Positions 41,090 to 49,519 of a stretch of 64,000 nt of DNA are shown in pieces. The stretch is from Schnuerera sp. xch1. GTDB lineage: Bacteria > Bacillota > Clostridia > Tissierellales > Tepidimicrobiaceae. A model generated the notes under the pieces. That model saw only the letters and a list, made by a program, of their open reading frames with translations, did not search any database and was not told the DNA's origin. Location of the stretch: NCBI RefSeq assembly GCF_019931165.1, contig NZ_JAIOUP010000001.1:62001-126000 (forward strand). Direction: 5' to 3'. Made by a program: the position numbers and the translations under genes. Within the stretch, counting starts at the first letter, position 1. Each line of letters opens with the position of its first letter.

Positions 41090-43015
41090 ATGAATAATAT
41101 GAAAAAAACCTCATTTTTACTAATGATTTTGGTAATTATAAGTAATACTTCAATAATTTTCGCTAATGATGAGCATCAAAGCTATGAGCAGGTTAAAAGT
41201 GTAGGGGAGTTAGTAGGCTATTATGATGGAATATTGCACAAACAGCTTCCAACAATAGATGAGATAATTAAAAGATATGAGGATTATTACAATAATCAAA
41301 GCACAATATATAGAGAGTACTTTATAGAGGGTTATTATATAGGATTTAATAAAAGCTACAGTGGAAGTATAAATGATGATAATCCAACAGAGAACAATTT
41401 TTTAAATTATGCAGATATATTAGGATTAGTTCTAGGAGAAATATATGGTAATAAGGACTTCTATGATGGTGAGAAATATAATCCTACTAGATTTCTACCT
41501 TCCAATAATACATTAATTAGTGATTATAATTTAAATAGGTTATCTTATAGTGATAAATCTCAGTTTTTAAATAGTTTTAAAGAAAAATATAAAGCGGGCT
41601 ATAGAGAGGGGTACAATAGGGCAAATTTTAGTTCAATAAATATTTCATATGAAGATGGGATTAGAGATGGAGAGAATTTTGGAAGCACACTTGGAAGAAT
41701 AGATGGAATACAAGATTATTATAATAACAGAACTAGAAGTTTTAAGAGAAACATACCATCTGATAAAGATATTAAAAGAAAATATTCCTTAAACAGGAAC
41801 GGAGAAAGATATTCAGATGGATTTTTAGCGGAATTTAAGATAGCTTATCAAGAAAGTTACAATGAATCTTTTAGAAGTATAAATACTGAGGAAAATATTA
41901 AGCCTTATACAAATGGGTATGAAAGTGGGAAAACATCAGGTTTAATTCAAGGCGATTCAAATGCTGTTCAAGATTTTTATTTAAACCTAGAAAATAATTG
42001 GAAAAGATATTATCCTACACAAGCATCAATTACTAAAGAATTTAATCTAGTAGTAGAAGACAAGGATTATAGAAGAGGTTTTATAAGTGGATATTTAGAA
42101 GGATTATCAAATGGATATAGGATTAGATTTCAACAATTACATAATGAAAGAATTAATAATAAAACTAAAGTTCAAATTATTCCAATATCAGGAGGGGAAG
42201 TAAAATTATCAGACGATGAATTTTCATTATACATAAATGAAGGAACTTATTACAATCCAGTTGTAATTACAACTAATATATTACAAAATAATTATTATTC
42301 TATAGCTGGTGAACTAATAAAAACGTCTGACTTTTATAGAATTGAAATTGCGAATAGATCTAATGAAGTCAATAATGAAGAATACATAGAATTGAGTTTT
42401 GAATATTATGGCAAATATAATGGTGGGATCTATAAACTAGTTGATGGTAGGTGGATATATTTACCTTCAAGAATAGAAGATGGAATTATAAAGACAAAAG
42501 TAAAGCCTAATTCTTTTAAAAACGAAGAAAATGTATATAGTGTTTTTGTTGATAAAAATTATGAAATCCTATTTGATGTTAGGAGCCATTGGGCAAAAGA
42601 TGAAATTACAGCTTTTCAACGAAGAGGTATAGTTTCAGGGTATTCTGATGGAATTTTTAGGCCAGATGAATACATAACAAAAGGAGAATTCTTTACAGTA
42701 TTAAGCAAAGTATATAATTGGCAAATTATCAATTATAATGAGCTTTCATATTTAAATGTTATTAATTACGCTTTAAATCAAGGTTACATAAAAGTTGACG
42801 ATGCTTTTAATGTTGATGATCCAATTAGTTATAATGAAATTGAAATGATAATGAGAAAAGTATTTGATTCTGATAATTTTTATTGGGATAATATTGCTTC
42901 TAAAATGTTATATGAAAGACAATATAAGAGCAAAAGTTACTATAACAAAACCAACTATATGACTAGAGCAGAAGCCATTTATATGTTATATATACTGAAT
43001 GAATGGAGGTATTAG
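41090..43015 (+). CDS. Secreted repeat protein with C-terminal SLH-type region
   Basis: The 641-residue protein has a signal peptide (cut near residue 25). Four degenerate repeats of about 73-83 residues follow, starting near residues 39, 112, 194 and 277. Each begins with a Gly/Tyr-rich helix and contains a P-[ST]-x3-I-x3-[YF] segment and a G[FY]-x-[ES]-G[YF]-type helix. A beta-rich part follows, then one clear S-layer homology unit ('HWAKDEITAFQRRGIVSGYSDGIFRPD' in part, about residues 500-545) and a weaker second. SLH units attach proteins to wall polymers. Being inside the pilus operon, it may be a wall-side pilus partner or adhesin. I do not know a named family for the repeats. Confidence 0.75.
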   Translation: MNNMKKTSFLLMILVIISNTSIIFANDEHQSYEQVKSVGELVGYYDGILHKQLPTIDEIIKRYEDYYNNQSTIYREYFIEGYYIGFNKSYSGSINDDNPTENNFLNYADILGLVLGEIYGNKDFYDGEKYNPTRFLPSNNTLISDYNLNRLSYSDKSQFLNSFKEKYKAGYREGYNRANFSSINISYEDGIRDGENFGSTLGRIDGIQDYYNNRTRSFKRNIPSDKDIKRKYSLNRNGERYSDGFLAEFKIAYQESYNESFRSINTEENIKPYTNGYESGKTSGLIQGDSNAVQDFYLNLENNWKRYYPTQASITKEFNLVVEDKDYRRGFISGYLEGLSNGYRIRFQQLHNERINNKTKVQIIPISGGEVKLSDDEFSLYINEGTYYNPVVITTNILQNNYYSIAGELIKTSDFYRIEIANRSNEVNNEEYIELSFEYYGKYNGGIYKLVDGRWIYLPSRIEDGIIKTKVKPNSFKNEENVYSVFVDKNYEILFDVRSHWAKDEITAFQRRGIVSGYSDGIFRPDEYITKGEFFTVLSKVYNWQIINYNELSYLNVINYALNQGYIKVDDAFNVDDPISYNEIEMIMRKVFDSDNFYWDNIASKMLYERQYKSKSYYNKTNYMTRAEAIYMLYILNEWRY

Positions 43016-43024
43016 TAAAATATT

Positions 43025-43474
43025 GTGCGTAAAGATAATAAAGGGATTACTATAATAGAGATTATAATTGTAATTAGTATAATTTCAACTATATTAATGA
43101 TTTCTACTTTCAGGGGTATTAGTGTATTAAATTTTAAAGAGAGAAAAGAATTATTGGAATTTAAAAATGATATTTGTTATACAAGAAATAAGGCAATAGT
43201 GGAATCAAAACTATATAGTATTGATATAAGACCTGATCAAAACTTATATATTATATATAGTCATGGTCGGACCAAAAAAGCCATAAAGAGGAAAGAATTT
43301 ATTAAAGGAATAAAGATAAGGTATACAAATATCAAAAGTGACGAAATTGTTTTTAATTACACAGGAGCCCCAAAAGGAGCTGGCGCAATTTTTTTGGAAA
43401 ATAGAAAAGGACAAGAAATAGAGATTACTATTATCCCAGCAACTGGCAAAGTTAATATTCATTTTGATAGATGA
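43025..43474 (+). CDS. Minor pilin / pseudopilin (GspH-like)
   Basis: The 149-residue prepilin has a very short leader ending in NKG. 'ITIIEIIIVISIISTIL' follows, so PilD would cut after Gly7 and the mature Glu5 is kept. The mature body is small and beta-rich, like GspH/FimT minor pilins that prime pilus assembly. GTG 43025 is 14 bases after GGAGGT, a longer gap than usual. It is the first of four tandem minor-pilin genes. Confidence 0.82.
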   Translation: MRKDNKGITIIEIIIVISIISTILMISTFRGISVLNFKERKELLEFKNDICYTRNKAIVESKLYSIDIRPDQNLYIIYSHGRTKKAIKRKEFIKGIKIRYTNIKSDEIVFNYTGAPKGAGAIFLENRKGQEIEITIIPATGKVNIHFDR

Positions 43475-43520
43475 TAGATATAATTTTATTAATTATCTAA
43501 AAAAATATTATTGGATAGTG

Positions 43521-43970
43521 ATGAAAATGAACAAGAATAAGAATAAGAAAGGTTTTCTTCTTATTGAAGTGATAATGGGATTGTTCTTATTGGGGATTAT
43601 AGTTGTCAATTGTTTTCCTCTGTTGAATATTGCGATAGATAATATAAATATAGTAAAAAGGAAGGTTAATATTGTATTCGTTGCTGAATCTATTATGGAG
43701 AAAATTAAATTTTATGATTATGATTTTCTAGACGGTGAGAGTATATTTGATATGGAATTGAAGGAACTAGTTGATATTTTCAATAATTCAGATTCAGTTA
43801 TTGTAAAATTACCTATAGATGAGGAGAATAGAGCTTATGAATATTTTTGTACTATATACAAGAATGACATTAATGATAAATTATGGAAGATATCTATACA
43901 TATATCACCAAAGGTAGATAAGAAAAATGTTAAAGATGTTATTCTACAATCAATTATACCAAAACCTTAA
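43521..43970 (+). CDS. Minor pilin (PilV/GspI-like)
   Basis: The 149-residue prepilin has leader 'MKMNKNKNKKG' and a hydrophobic N-helix 'FLLIEVIMGLFLLGII' with Glu5 of the mature chain present. The class is PilV/GspI-like by position and size. ATG 43521 is chosen to give a normal leader; a longer frame upstream would put 19 extra residues before it and overlap the preceding gene. The 3' end overlaps the next gene by 44 bp. Confidence 0.78.
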   Translation: MKMNKNKNKKGFLLIEVIMGLFLLGIIVVNCFPLLNIAIDNINIVKRKVNIVFVAESIMEKIKFYDYDFLDGESIFDMELKELVDIFNNSDSVIVKLPIDEENRAYEYFCTIYKNDINDKLWKISIHISPKVDKKNVKDVILQSIIPKP

Positions 43971-44541
43971 TAGGATTAGATTTAAAAAGAATACTTTTCA
44001 AAATAGCGGCTTTACTTTAATAGAATTGTTATTATCCTTGGCTATTGGTTCTATATTAATTATGTGTTTTATAATAATATTAAACTTCGCAATAGACAGT
44101 TGTAAATTAGGAGAAGCTGAAGATGAAATTTTATTAAATGGAAGATATGCTATAGAGTATATTAAGAAAGAGATAAAATTAGCTGATAAGATAATTTCCA
44201 CTGATAAAATTGATCAATTCAATGAAAAATATGAACATAATCTAGGATTTGTTATTATGAAATATATCCCTGATACTTATTATAAATATAATTATTCTTC
44301 ATATTACTTTAAGAATAATAAAATCTATAGGATTGCCGCGAATAGTACTAATGACAAGTTGCCAAGAGTAACATTATTTGGAGGACATAATGAATTAGCT
44401 GAACATATTAAATCAATTGAGGGAACAAGTATTGACTTTGATACTAAGCTAATAAACTTGTCCTTTGGATTAAAAGGAGAAATAGGAAGCGAATCAAATT
44501 TTAATTTAATAATTGGTATACGATGTCCTGTTCTTTATTAA
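43927..44541 (+). CDS. Minor pilin (PilW/GspJ-like)
   Basis: The 204-residue prepilin has the cleavage motif G-'FTLIELLLSLAIGSILI' at about residue 28, so its leader is longer than those of the other pilins here. The mature chain keeps Glu5. The conserved 'YAIEYIKKEIKLADKI' early helix is typical of PilW/GspJ proteins. It overlaps the preceding gene by 44 bp. No shorter start with a good ribosome site is visible. A non-standard start nearer the FTLIE motif is possible. Confidence 0.78.
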   Translation: MLKMLFYNQLYQNLNRIRFKKNTFQNSGFTLIELLLSLAIGSILIMCFIIILNFAIDSCKLGEAEDEILLNGRYAIEYIKKEIKLADKIISTDKIDQFNEKYEHNLGFVIMKYIPDTYYKYNYSSYYFKNNKIYRIAANSTNDKLPRVTLFGGHNELAEHIKSIEGTSIDFDTKLINLSFGLKGEIGSESNFNLIIGIRCPVLY

Positions 44542-44564
44542 TTGTCATGGAGGTTTGTTGTGGT

Positions 44565-45587
44565 GTGAATAATAATGGATTTATAACTATAATGGCATCA
44601 TTGATAATAGTGGTAATAATGATTTCTACAATATATTTGATGTATACATACAATTTGGAATATAAAATTGCTAATTCAAGCATAAACAGTATTCAATCCA
44701 ACTATTCAGCAGAGAGTAAAATATATTTGACATTAAATAAAGAAGAATATTATAATAATCAGCTTATCCCTAGAGTTGAGAGATATGTAAAATATGGTAG
44801 AATAACACCTATATATGATTATAAGGTTTGTTTAGATTATTTGGACTTAATTGAAGGGGATTCAAATAATATTGTAAATATAAGATTTTTCGAAAAGGGA
44901 GAAACAAAAATTTTAGAACTAAGTACAAATAGTCCGTATAATGGAATAACTAAAACTACTACTGCTGATATTTCGATATTAAATAATTTATATGAAATGG
45001 GCGTTCCAATAGTATCTGCAAATAATCTTTCTGAAGAAAGAATAGACGAATTCAATAATTATATGTATTATTTACAAAAAGAAATAAAAGTTCCTTTATT
45101 AGAAGAAGATATTTTTGAAATATCTGTGTTGGATTATGAAGAGTTAAAAATAATAAGGAATAAAGACGGTAGAATGAATATTGAATTTTTTAGGAATAAT
45201 ATTGAAAATCCTATTAAAAAAGAAGTATTGACTACTGAAGGAATTTTTCTATTAGCTAAAAAAGATAGTAATATTCCAACTATTTCAATATCAACAGAAA
45301 ATAGTTCAGATAAAGTAAAATTAGAAGGAGTTATTTATGTAGAGGGAGATATGAATATATATAATGATTTTAATTTTAATGGTATATTAATAATCGATGG
45401 AAAAATAATTATACATTCTGCAGCTGAGGTGAATATTGAAGGAATTGTTTTTCTTGATGGTTTAGTAGAAGAGTTTCAACAAAAAGGAAATTTTAAAGTT
45501 AATTATAATTTTGATAAAATAAGAGAGTATGGAAATTACTTACCTAAATTTATTGATTTGAGAATTCAAACAATAAAGAGTGTTTAA
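44565..45587 (+). CDS. PilX-like minor pilin lacking Glu5
   Basis: The 340-residue protein has a five-residue leader, MNNNG, and then a hydrophobic helix 'FITIMASLIIVVIMISTIY'. Position 5 after the presumed cleavage is Met rather than Glu, as happens in PilX/GspK-type pilins. GTG 44565 is 10 bases after GGAGGT; upstream in-frame starts fall within the previous gene. The C-terminal third has beta-helix-like repeats ('VKLEGVIYVEGDMNIYNDFNFNG', in part), similar to polymer-forming or bactofilin-like strands. It would be the tip-type, largest minor pilin. Confidence 0.7.
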   Translation: MNNNGFITIMASLIIVVIMISTIYLMYTYNLEYKIANSSINSIQSNYSAESKIYLTLNKEEYYNNQLIPRVERYVKYGRITPIYDYKVCLDYLDLIEGDSNNIVNIRFFEKGETKILELSTNSPYNGITKTTTADISILNNLYEMGVPIVSANNLSEERIDEFNNYMYYLQKEIKVPLLEEDIFEISVLDYEELKIIRNKDGRMNIEFFRNNIENPIKKEVLTTEGIFLLAKKDSNIPTISISTENSSDKVKLEGVIYVEGDMNIYNDFNFNGILIIDGKIIIHSAAEVNIEGIVFLDGLVEEFQQKGNFKVNYNFDKIREYGNYLPKFIDLRIQTIKSV

Positions 45588-45608
45588 ATTAGTAAGGAGG
45601 AATATATA

Positions 45609-45689
45609 ATGGAACTAAAAAACTTAGTGAAAGTTACAAAAGTGATAAAAGTAGTAGGAGATTGCCCTCATAATGAAACAGTATATTAG
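45609..45689 (+). CDS. 26-residue small ORF overlapping aroK
   Basis: ATG 45609 lies eight bases after AAGGAGG and opens a 26-residue frame, 'MELKNLVKVTKVIKVVGDCP' then 'HNETVY', ending at TAG 45687-45689. Its last 17 bases overlap the aroK start at 45673. The ribosome site is far better than that of aroK, so the peptide is probably translated and may couple aroK translation. It may be a remnant or a leader peptide. The function is unknown. Confidence 0.55.
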   Translation: MELKNLVKVTKVIKVVGDCPHNETVY

Positions 45690-46227
45690 TAATAAAAATA
45701 TTATTTTAATTGGAATGAGTGGAGTTGGAAAAACTACAGTTGGAAATTATGTTTCAAAAAAGTTAAATATGAGATTTATTGATACAGATAATCAAATAAT
45801 ATTAAATACTGGAAAAGCTATTGAAGATATATTTAATGAATATGGTGAAGAATATTTTAGAGTTTTAGAAAATCAAATAATAAACAATGTATCTATTTAC
45901 AAGAGGACAGTTATCTCAACAGGAGGAGGAGTTGTATTAGATAAAGCAAATATTTATTCTTTAAAGAACAATGGAATTATATTTTTACTTAAGGCTAGCA
46001 TAGATACTATATTCAATAATTTAAAATCAAATCAGCTATCTAGTGATCGCAGACCACTTTTAAAAGGTGATTCCAATTTAAGAAATAAGATTAAGGAATT
46101 ATATAAAAAAAGAGAAAAACTGTATTTTTCCAATGCTGACTACATTATTGATGTAAATAATAAATCAATTAATGAAGTAGGGGATGAAATTATTTATATC
46201 TTTAATAATCTTTACTCTTGTAGTTAG
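45673..46227 (+). CDS. aroK: Shikimate kinase
   Basis: The 184-residue P-loop kinase phosphorylates shikimate at the 3-hydroxyl in aromatic amino-acid synthesis. Walker A is GMSGVGKTT (residues about 14-22). The shikimate-binding 'DTDNQI', 'GGGVVL' and lid arginines in 'DRRPLL' are present. It follows the 26-codon ORF with overlap and has only a distant AGGAG of its own at 45656-45660, 12 bases away. No other aro gene is nearby. Linkage of aroK with pil genes and efp is common in Clostridia. Confidence 0.92.
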   Translation: MKQYISNKNIILIGMSGVGKTTVGNYVSKKLNMRFIDTDNQIILNTGKAIEDIFNEYGEEYFRVLENQIINNVSIYKRTVISTGGGVVLDKANIYSLKNNGIIFLLKASIDTIFNNLKSNQLSSDRRPLLKGDSNLRNKIKELYKKREKLYFSNADYIIDVNNKSINEVGDEIIYIFNNLYSCS

Positions 46228-46246
46228 TATCAATGATTGATATAAT
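46218..46246 (+). promoter_or_regulatory. Promoter of efp
   Basis: TTGTAG at 46218-46223 and TATAAT at 46241-46246 are 17 bases apart. The -35 overlaps the aroK stop region. Confidence 0.65.
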
Positions 46247-46312
46247 TAAATAGAAAAATAGAGATATATGATCATATAAAGTAACGCGTAATAATTTTTA
46301 GGAGGTAGTAAT

Positions 46313-46870
46313 ATGATTTCAGCAGGAGAATTCAGAAAAGGAATTACTTTTGAAATGGATGGAGATGTATATCAAATTATAGATTTTCAGCATGTGAAGC
46401 CTGGGAAAGGATCAGCATTTGTTAGGGCTAAGATAAAAAATGTAATGACTGGTTCTATAAAAGATACAACTTTTAATCCTAGCGATAGATTCCCTAAAGC
46501 TAGAATTGAAACTAAGGAGATGCAATATTTGTACAATGATGGACAACTTTATTATTTTATGGATAATGAAACGTATGAACAATTGCCTTTAGAAAAAGAT
46601 CAGGTAGAAAAAGCAATTGTTTATATTAAAGAGAATGATAATGCTATTATTCGTTTTTATGAAGGAAAGCCTTTTGAAGTTGTAGCTCCTAATTTTGTGG
46701 AACTTGTTGTTGAACATACAGATCCAGGTGTTAAAGGTGATACGGCTACCGGAGCAACAAAACCTGCTACACTTGAAACCGGAGCAGTTGTGGATGTTCC
46801 TTTGTTTATAAATACAGGAGATAAAATAAAGATAGATACAAGAACAGAAGAGTATTTATCAAGAGTTTAG
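46313..46870 (+). CDS. efp: Elongation factor P
   Basis: The 185-residue translation factor relieves ribosome stalling at polyproline. It has three beta-barrel domains; the domain I loop '[14 protein letters not shown]' carries the modifiable lysine (K32-type position). The C-terminal signature '[21 protein letters not shown]', in part, is diagnostic. ATG 46313 follows AGGAGGTAG. It has its own promoter and precedes the CD1247-type gene. Confidence 0.96.
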   Translation: MISAGEFRKGITFEMDGDVYQIIDFQHVKPGKGSAFVRAKIKNVMTGSIKDTTFNPSDRFPKARIETKEMQYLYNDGQLYYFMDNETYEQLPLEKDQVEKAIVYIKENDNAIIRFYEGKPFEVVAPNFVELVVEHTDPGVKGDTATGATKPATLETGAVVDVPLFINTGDKIKIDTRTEEYLSRV

Positions 46871-46908
46871 GAAATAATAAAACATATAAACTTATAGGAG
46901 GGATAAAA

Positions 46909-47253
46909 ATGGACTATCTTTATCAAAAAGTATCTTATCTAAGAGGTTTAGCTGAAGGACTTAAAATTGATGGAGAATCAAAAGAAGGAAAGCTATTGTT
47001 ACATATAGTAGACACTATGGAAGATTTTACGGATGCTATAGATGAACTAGCAGAGAACTATCAGGATTTAGAACAATATGTAAATTATATTGATGAAGAT
47101 TTAACAGATGTGGAAGACGAATTATATGATTTAGATTATAGTGACTACTATACTGATGAAGAATTCGATGATTTTGACGATATAGATTTATATGATAACG
47201 ATATAAATACTAATTCAGAAGAAGATGATTTTGAAGAATTTGATGAAGAGTAA
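46909..47253 (+). CDS. CD1247 N-terminal domain protein with acidic tail
   Basis: The 114-residue protein begins with 'YLYQKVSYLRGLAEGLKI', the conserved CD1247-type N-terminal helix pair (residues about 1-55). It then becomes a highly acidic, Asp/Glu/Tyr-rich disordered tail. Its function is unknown; it regularly lies between efp and spoIIIAA in Clostridia, as here. It is 38 bases after efp and closed by a strong terminator. Confidence 0.78.
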   Translation: MDYLYQKVSYLRGLAEGLKIDGESKEGKLLLHIVDTMEDFTDAIDELAENYQDLEQYVNYIDEDLTDVEDELYDLDYSDYYTDEEFDDFDDIDLYDNDINTNSEEDDFEEFDEE

Positions 47254-47283
47254 TTTAAGATAGCATAATAGGATTTAAATATT

Positions 47284-47321
47284 AAAAACTTAAAACCGAT
47301 GTCGGTTTTAAGTTTTTTTTT
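47284..47321 (+). terminator. Terminator of the efp-CD1247 unit
   Basis: AAAAACTTAAAACCGA pairs with TCGGTTTTAAGTTTTT around TG, and the T-run goes on to 47321. It is a strong intrinsic terminator and isolates the spoIIIA operon. Confidence 0.9.
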
Positions 47322-47349
47322 GCATATTATTTAAGCTTGTTCATATTTA
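47322..47349 (+). promoter_or_regulatory. Candidate sigma-E promoter of the spoIIIA operon
   Basis: GCATATT (47322-47328) fits the sigma-E -35 and CATATTTA (47342-47349) partly fits its -10, 13 bases apart. The spoIIIA operon is transcribed by sigma-E in Bacillus. Only the CATA core of the -10 is a good match. Confidence 0.45.
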
Positions 47350-47370
47350 TATATAAAGGAGGGACATGTT

Positions 47371-48351
47371 ATGGATGAAAATCAAATAGGAATATATGAA
47401 AATGTATTAGAATATATTAGTTTAGAATTAAGTCGGAGTTTAAAAAAGATACCTAATAGATATAAAGCACATGTTGAAGAGATAAGACTTAGAATTGGAC
47501 TTCCTCTTAATATATATTGTATGGGCTCAGATTATTTTGTTACTCCTGAAGGCTCATTAACTGGTGATAGAGTTAAAGCTAAAATAGTTAGAAAACAAGA
47601 TATGCTAAAGACTTTTCAATTAATTAGTAACTATTCTGTTTATGCATTTGAAGAGGAGATAAGAAATGGTTTCATTACTTTAAAAGGAGGTCATAGGGTT
47701 GGTATAGGAGGAAAGGTGTTGTATGGTGCTAATGGAATAGAAACTATTAGAAATATTTCTTCTCTTAATATTCGTATTGCAAGAGAAAAGCTAGGAGTTT
47801 CTGATAATTTAATTAAATATATTGTGGATATTCCAAGAACAACTATCCATAACACATTAATTATTTCTCCTCCACAATGTGGGAAAACGACAATATTAAG
47901 AGATATAGTAAGAAATTTAAGCAATGGTTTGGAAATTTTTAATAATAAAGGTTTAAAAGTAGGAGTTATTGATGAAAGATCAGAGTTAGCAGGTATGTAT
48001 AATGGGATGGCTCAGCATGATGTTGGATTGCGGACTGATATTTTAGATGGATGTACTAAAAAAGATGGAACAATCATGTTGTTGAGAGCTATGTCGCCGA
48101 ATATTATTGCTATGGATGAGATAGGAAGTATAAATGATGTTGAAGCTATACATGAAAGCCTTAAAGCTGGAGTAAAGATAATTGCTACTGTTCATGGTAG
48201 TTCAATTGAGGATTTAATATCTAAAAGAAGTTTAAGTATGTTAATAGATGAAAAAATATTTGAGAGATATATTTTTTTAGATAATTCTAAAGGGATAGGT
48301 ACAGTAAGAGATGTTATAGAAGGTAATTCATTTACAACTATTATAAAATAG
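47371..48351 (+). CDS. spoIIIAA: Stage III sporulation protein AA (secretion-type ATPase)
   Basis: The 326-residue ATPase of the SpoIIIA-SpoIIQ channel between mother cell and forespore has the P-loop 'SPPQCGKTTILRDIVR' in the middle and a Walker B-like 'IIAMDEIGS'. The N-terminal 'EEIRLRIGLPLNIY' is typical. It is related to type II/IV secretion ATPases. ATG 47371 follows AAAGGAGGG. It is the first of eight tightly packed spoIIIA genes. Confidence 0.94.
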   Translation: MDENQIGIYENVLEYISLELSRSLKKIPNRYKAHVEEIRLRIGLPLNIYCMGSDYFVTPEGSLTGDRVKAKIVRKQDMLKTFQLISNYSVYAFEEEIRNGFITLKGGHRVGIGGKVLYGANGIETIRNISSLNIRIAREKLGVSDNLIKYIVDIPRTTIHNTLIISPPQCGKTTILRDIVRNLSNGLEIFNNKGLKVGVIDERSELAGMYNGMAQHDVGLRTDILDGCTKKDGTIMLLRAMSPNIIAMDEIGSINDVEAIHESLKAGVKIIATVHGSSIEDLISKRSLSMLIDEKIFERYIFLDNSKGIGTVRDVIEGNSFTTIIK

Positions 48352-48365
48352 AAAGAAGTGATTTT

Positions 48366-48890
48366 ATGGAAGTATTAAGGATAATAGGGGGATTATTAAT
48401 AATACTTTCAACTACCTCGATAGGTTTTTATTATGGAAACAGATTTTCTAATAGATTGGAAAACTTAATATACATAGAACAATGCATTAAAATTCTTGAA
48501 ACAGAAATTGTATATGGCGCAGTTCCATTACCAGATGCACTAACTAATGTTTATTATAAAGGGAATAAAAAAGTATCTTTTATCTTTGAAGAAATGAAGA
48601 AACATTTGCTTAACAACAAGGATGAAGATATTTTTCAAAGTTTTACTTATGTATCGGATCTATTAAAATGTAAATTAAATTTTAAAGAAGAAGATATAGA
48701 AATGTTTTTATCTTTAGGAAGAATGTTGGGTTCTTCTGATAGGCAAGATCAAGAAAAGAATTTCAAGCTGATATTAAAACAGATCGCAGTCTTTCAAAAT
48801 GAAGCAAAATTGGAACGAGATAAAAATGAGAAAATGTATAAAAACTTAGGGATACTTACTGGATTTGCTATTGTAATAATACTGTTATAG
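48366..48890 (+). CDS. spoIIIAB: Stage III sporulation protein AB
   Basis: The 174-residue protein is SpoIIIAB: N- and C-terminal membrane helices enclose a cytoplasmic GspF-like helical domain. 'IYIEQCIKILETEIVYGAVPLPDAL', in part, and 'SLGRMLGSSDRQDQ' are recognisable. It would dock the SpoIIIAA ATPase. It starts 14 bases after spoIIIAA. Confidence 0.92.
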   Translation: MEVLRIIGGLLIILSTTSIGFYYGNRFSNRLENLIYIEQCIKILETEIVYGAVPLPDALTNVYYKGNKKVSFIFEEMKKHLLNNKDEDIFQSFTYVSDLLKCKLNFKEEDIEMFLSLGRMLGSSDRQDQEKNFKLILKQIAVFQNEAKLERDKNEKMYKNLGILTGFAIVIILL

Positions 48891-48903
48891 AGGAGAGAAG
48901 TTT

Positions 48904-49101
48904 ATGAATATTGATTTGATATTTAGAATAGCGAGTATTGGTATATTATTAGGGGTACTTCATACTGTTTTAGTTAAGGCAGGAAAAGAAGAATTCGCTT
49001 ATATTACTACACTAGTGGGAGTAGTAATAGTTTTTGGAATGGTAATAGGACTTATATCAAGATTATTTGATGATATAAAGAATTTATTTCAACTTTATTA
49101 G
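48904..49101 (+). CDS. spoIIIAC: Stage III sporulation protein AC
   Basis: The 65-residue protein has two membrane helices ('ILLGVLHTVLVKAGKEEFAY' in part) and matches the short SpoIIIAC family in length and sequence. It is a component of the forespore feeding-tube membrane complex, co-encoded 13 bases after spoIIIAB. Confidence 0.92.
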   Translation: MNIDLIFRIASIGILLGVLHTVLVKAGKEEFAYITTLVGVVIVFGMVIGLISRLFDDIKNLFQLY

Positions 49102-49116
49102 ACGGGAAGGGATCTT

Positions 49117-49506
49117 ATGGAAGTAATACAGATTGTTAGTATAGGAATTGTAGCCACAGTTTTAGTAGTTTTACTTCGGCAGTCTAACAGAAATGAATTT
49201 GCCTTATTAGTTAGCTTAATTACAGGAATAGTAATATTTACTATAATATTAGATAAAATTGAATATGTAGTTGAGACTTTAAATAACCTGTCTAGAAATA
49301 CAAATATTGAATTTACCTATTTTTCAACAATTTTGAAGATTATAGGAATTGCATATATAGTTGAATTTGGAGCTCAAATATCAAGAGATGCTGGAGAGAA
49401 TGCAATAGCTTCAAAGATTGAATTAGGCGGTAAAGTAATAATAATGGTATTAGCAATGCCTATACTTCTAGCATTGATGAATTTAATAATAAAAATACTT
49501 CCTTAA
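49117..49506 (+). CDS. spoIIIAD: Stage III sporulation protein AD
   Basis: The 129-residue membrane protein has four predicted helices and is related to SpoIIIAC in its first half ('VLLRQSNRNEFALLVSL'). The C-terminal 'YIVEFGAQISRDAGENAIASKIELGGKV', in part, is typical of SpoIIIAD. It is part of the SpoIIIA channel and lies 15 bases after spoIIIAC. Confidence 0.92.
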   Translation: MEVIQIVSIGIVATVLVVLLRQSNRNEFALLVSLITGIVIFTIILDKIEYVVETLNNLSRNTNIEFTYFSTILKIIGIAYIVEFGAQISRDAGENAIASKIELGGKVIIMVLAMPILLALMNLIIKILP

Positions 49507-49519
49507 AAGGTGGATAGGA

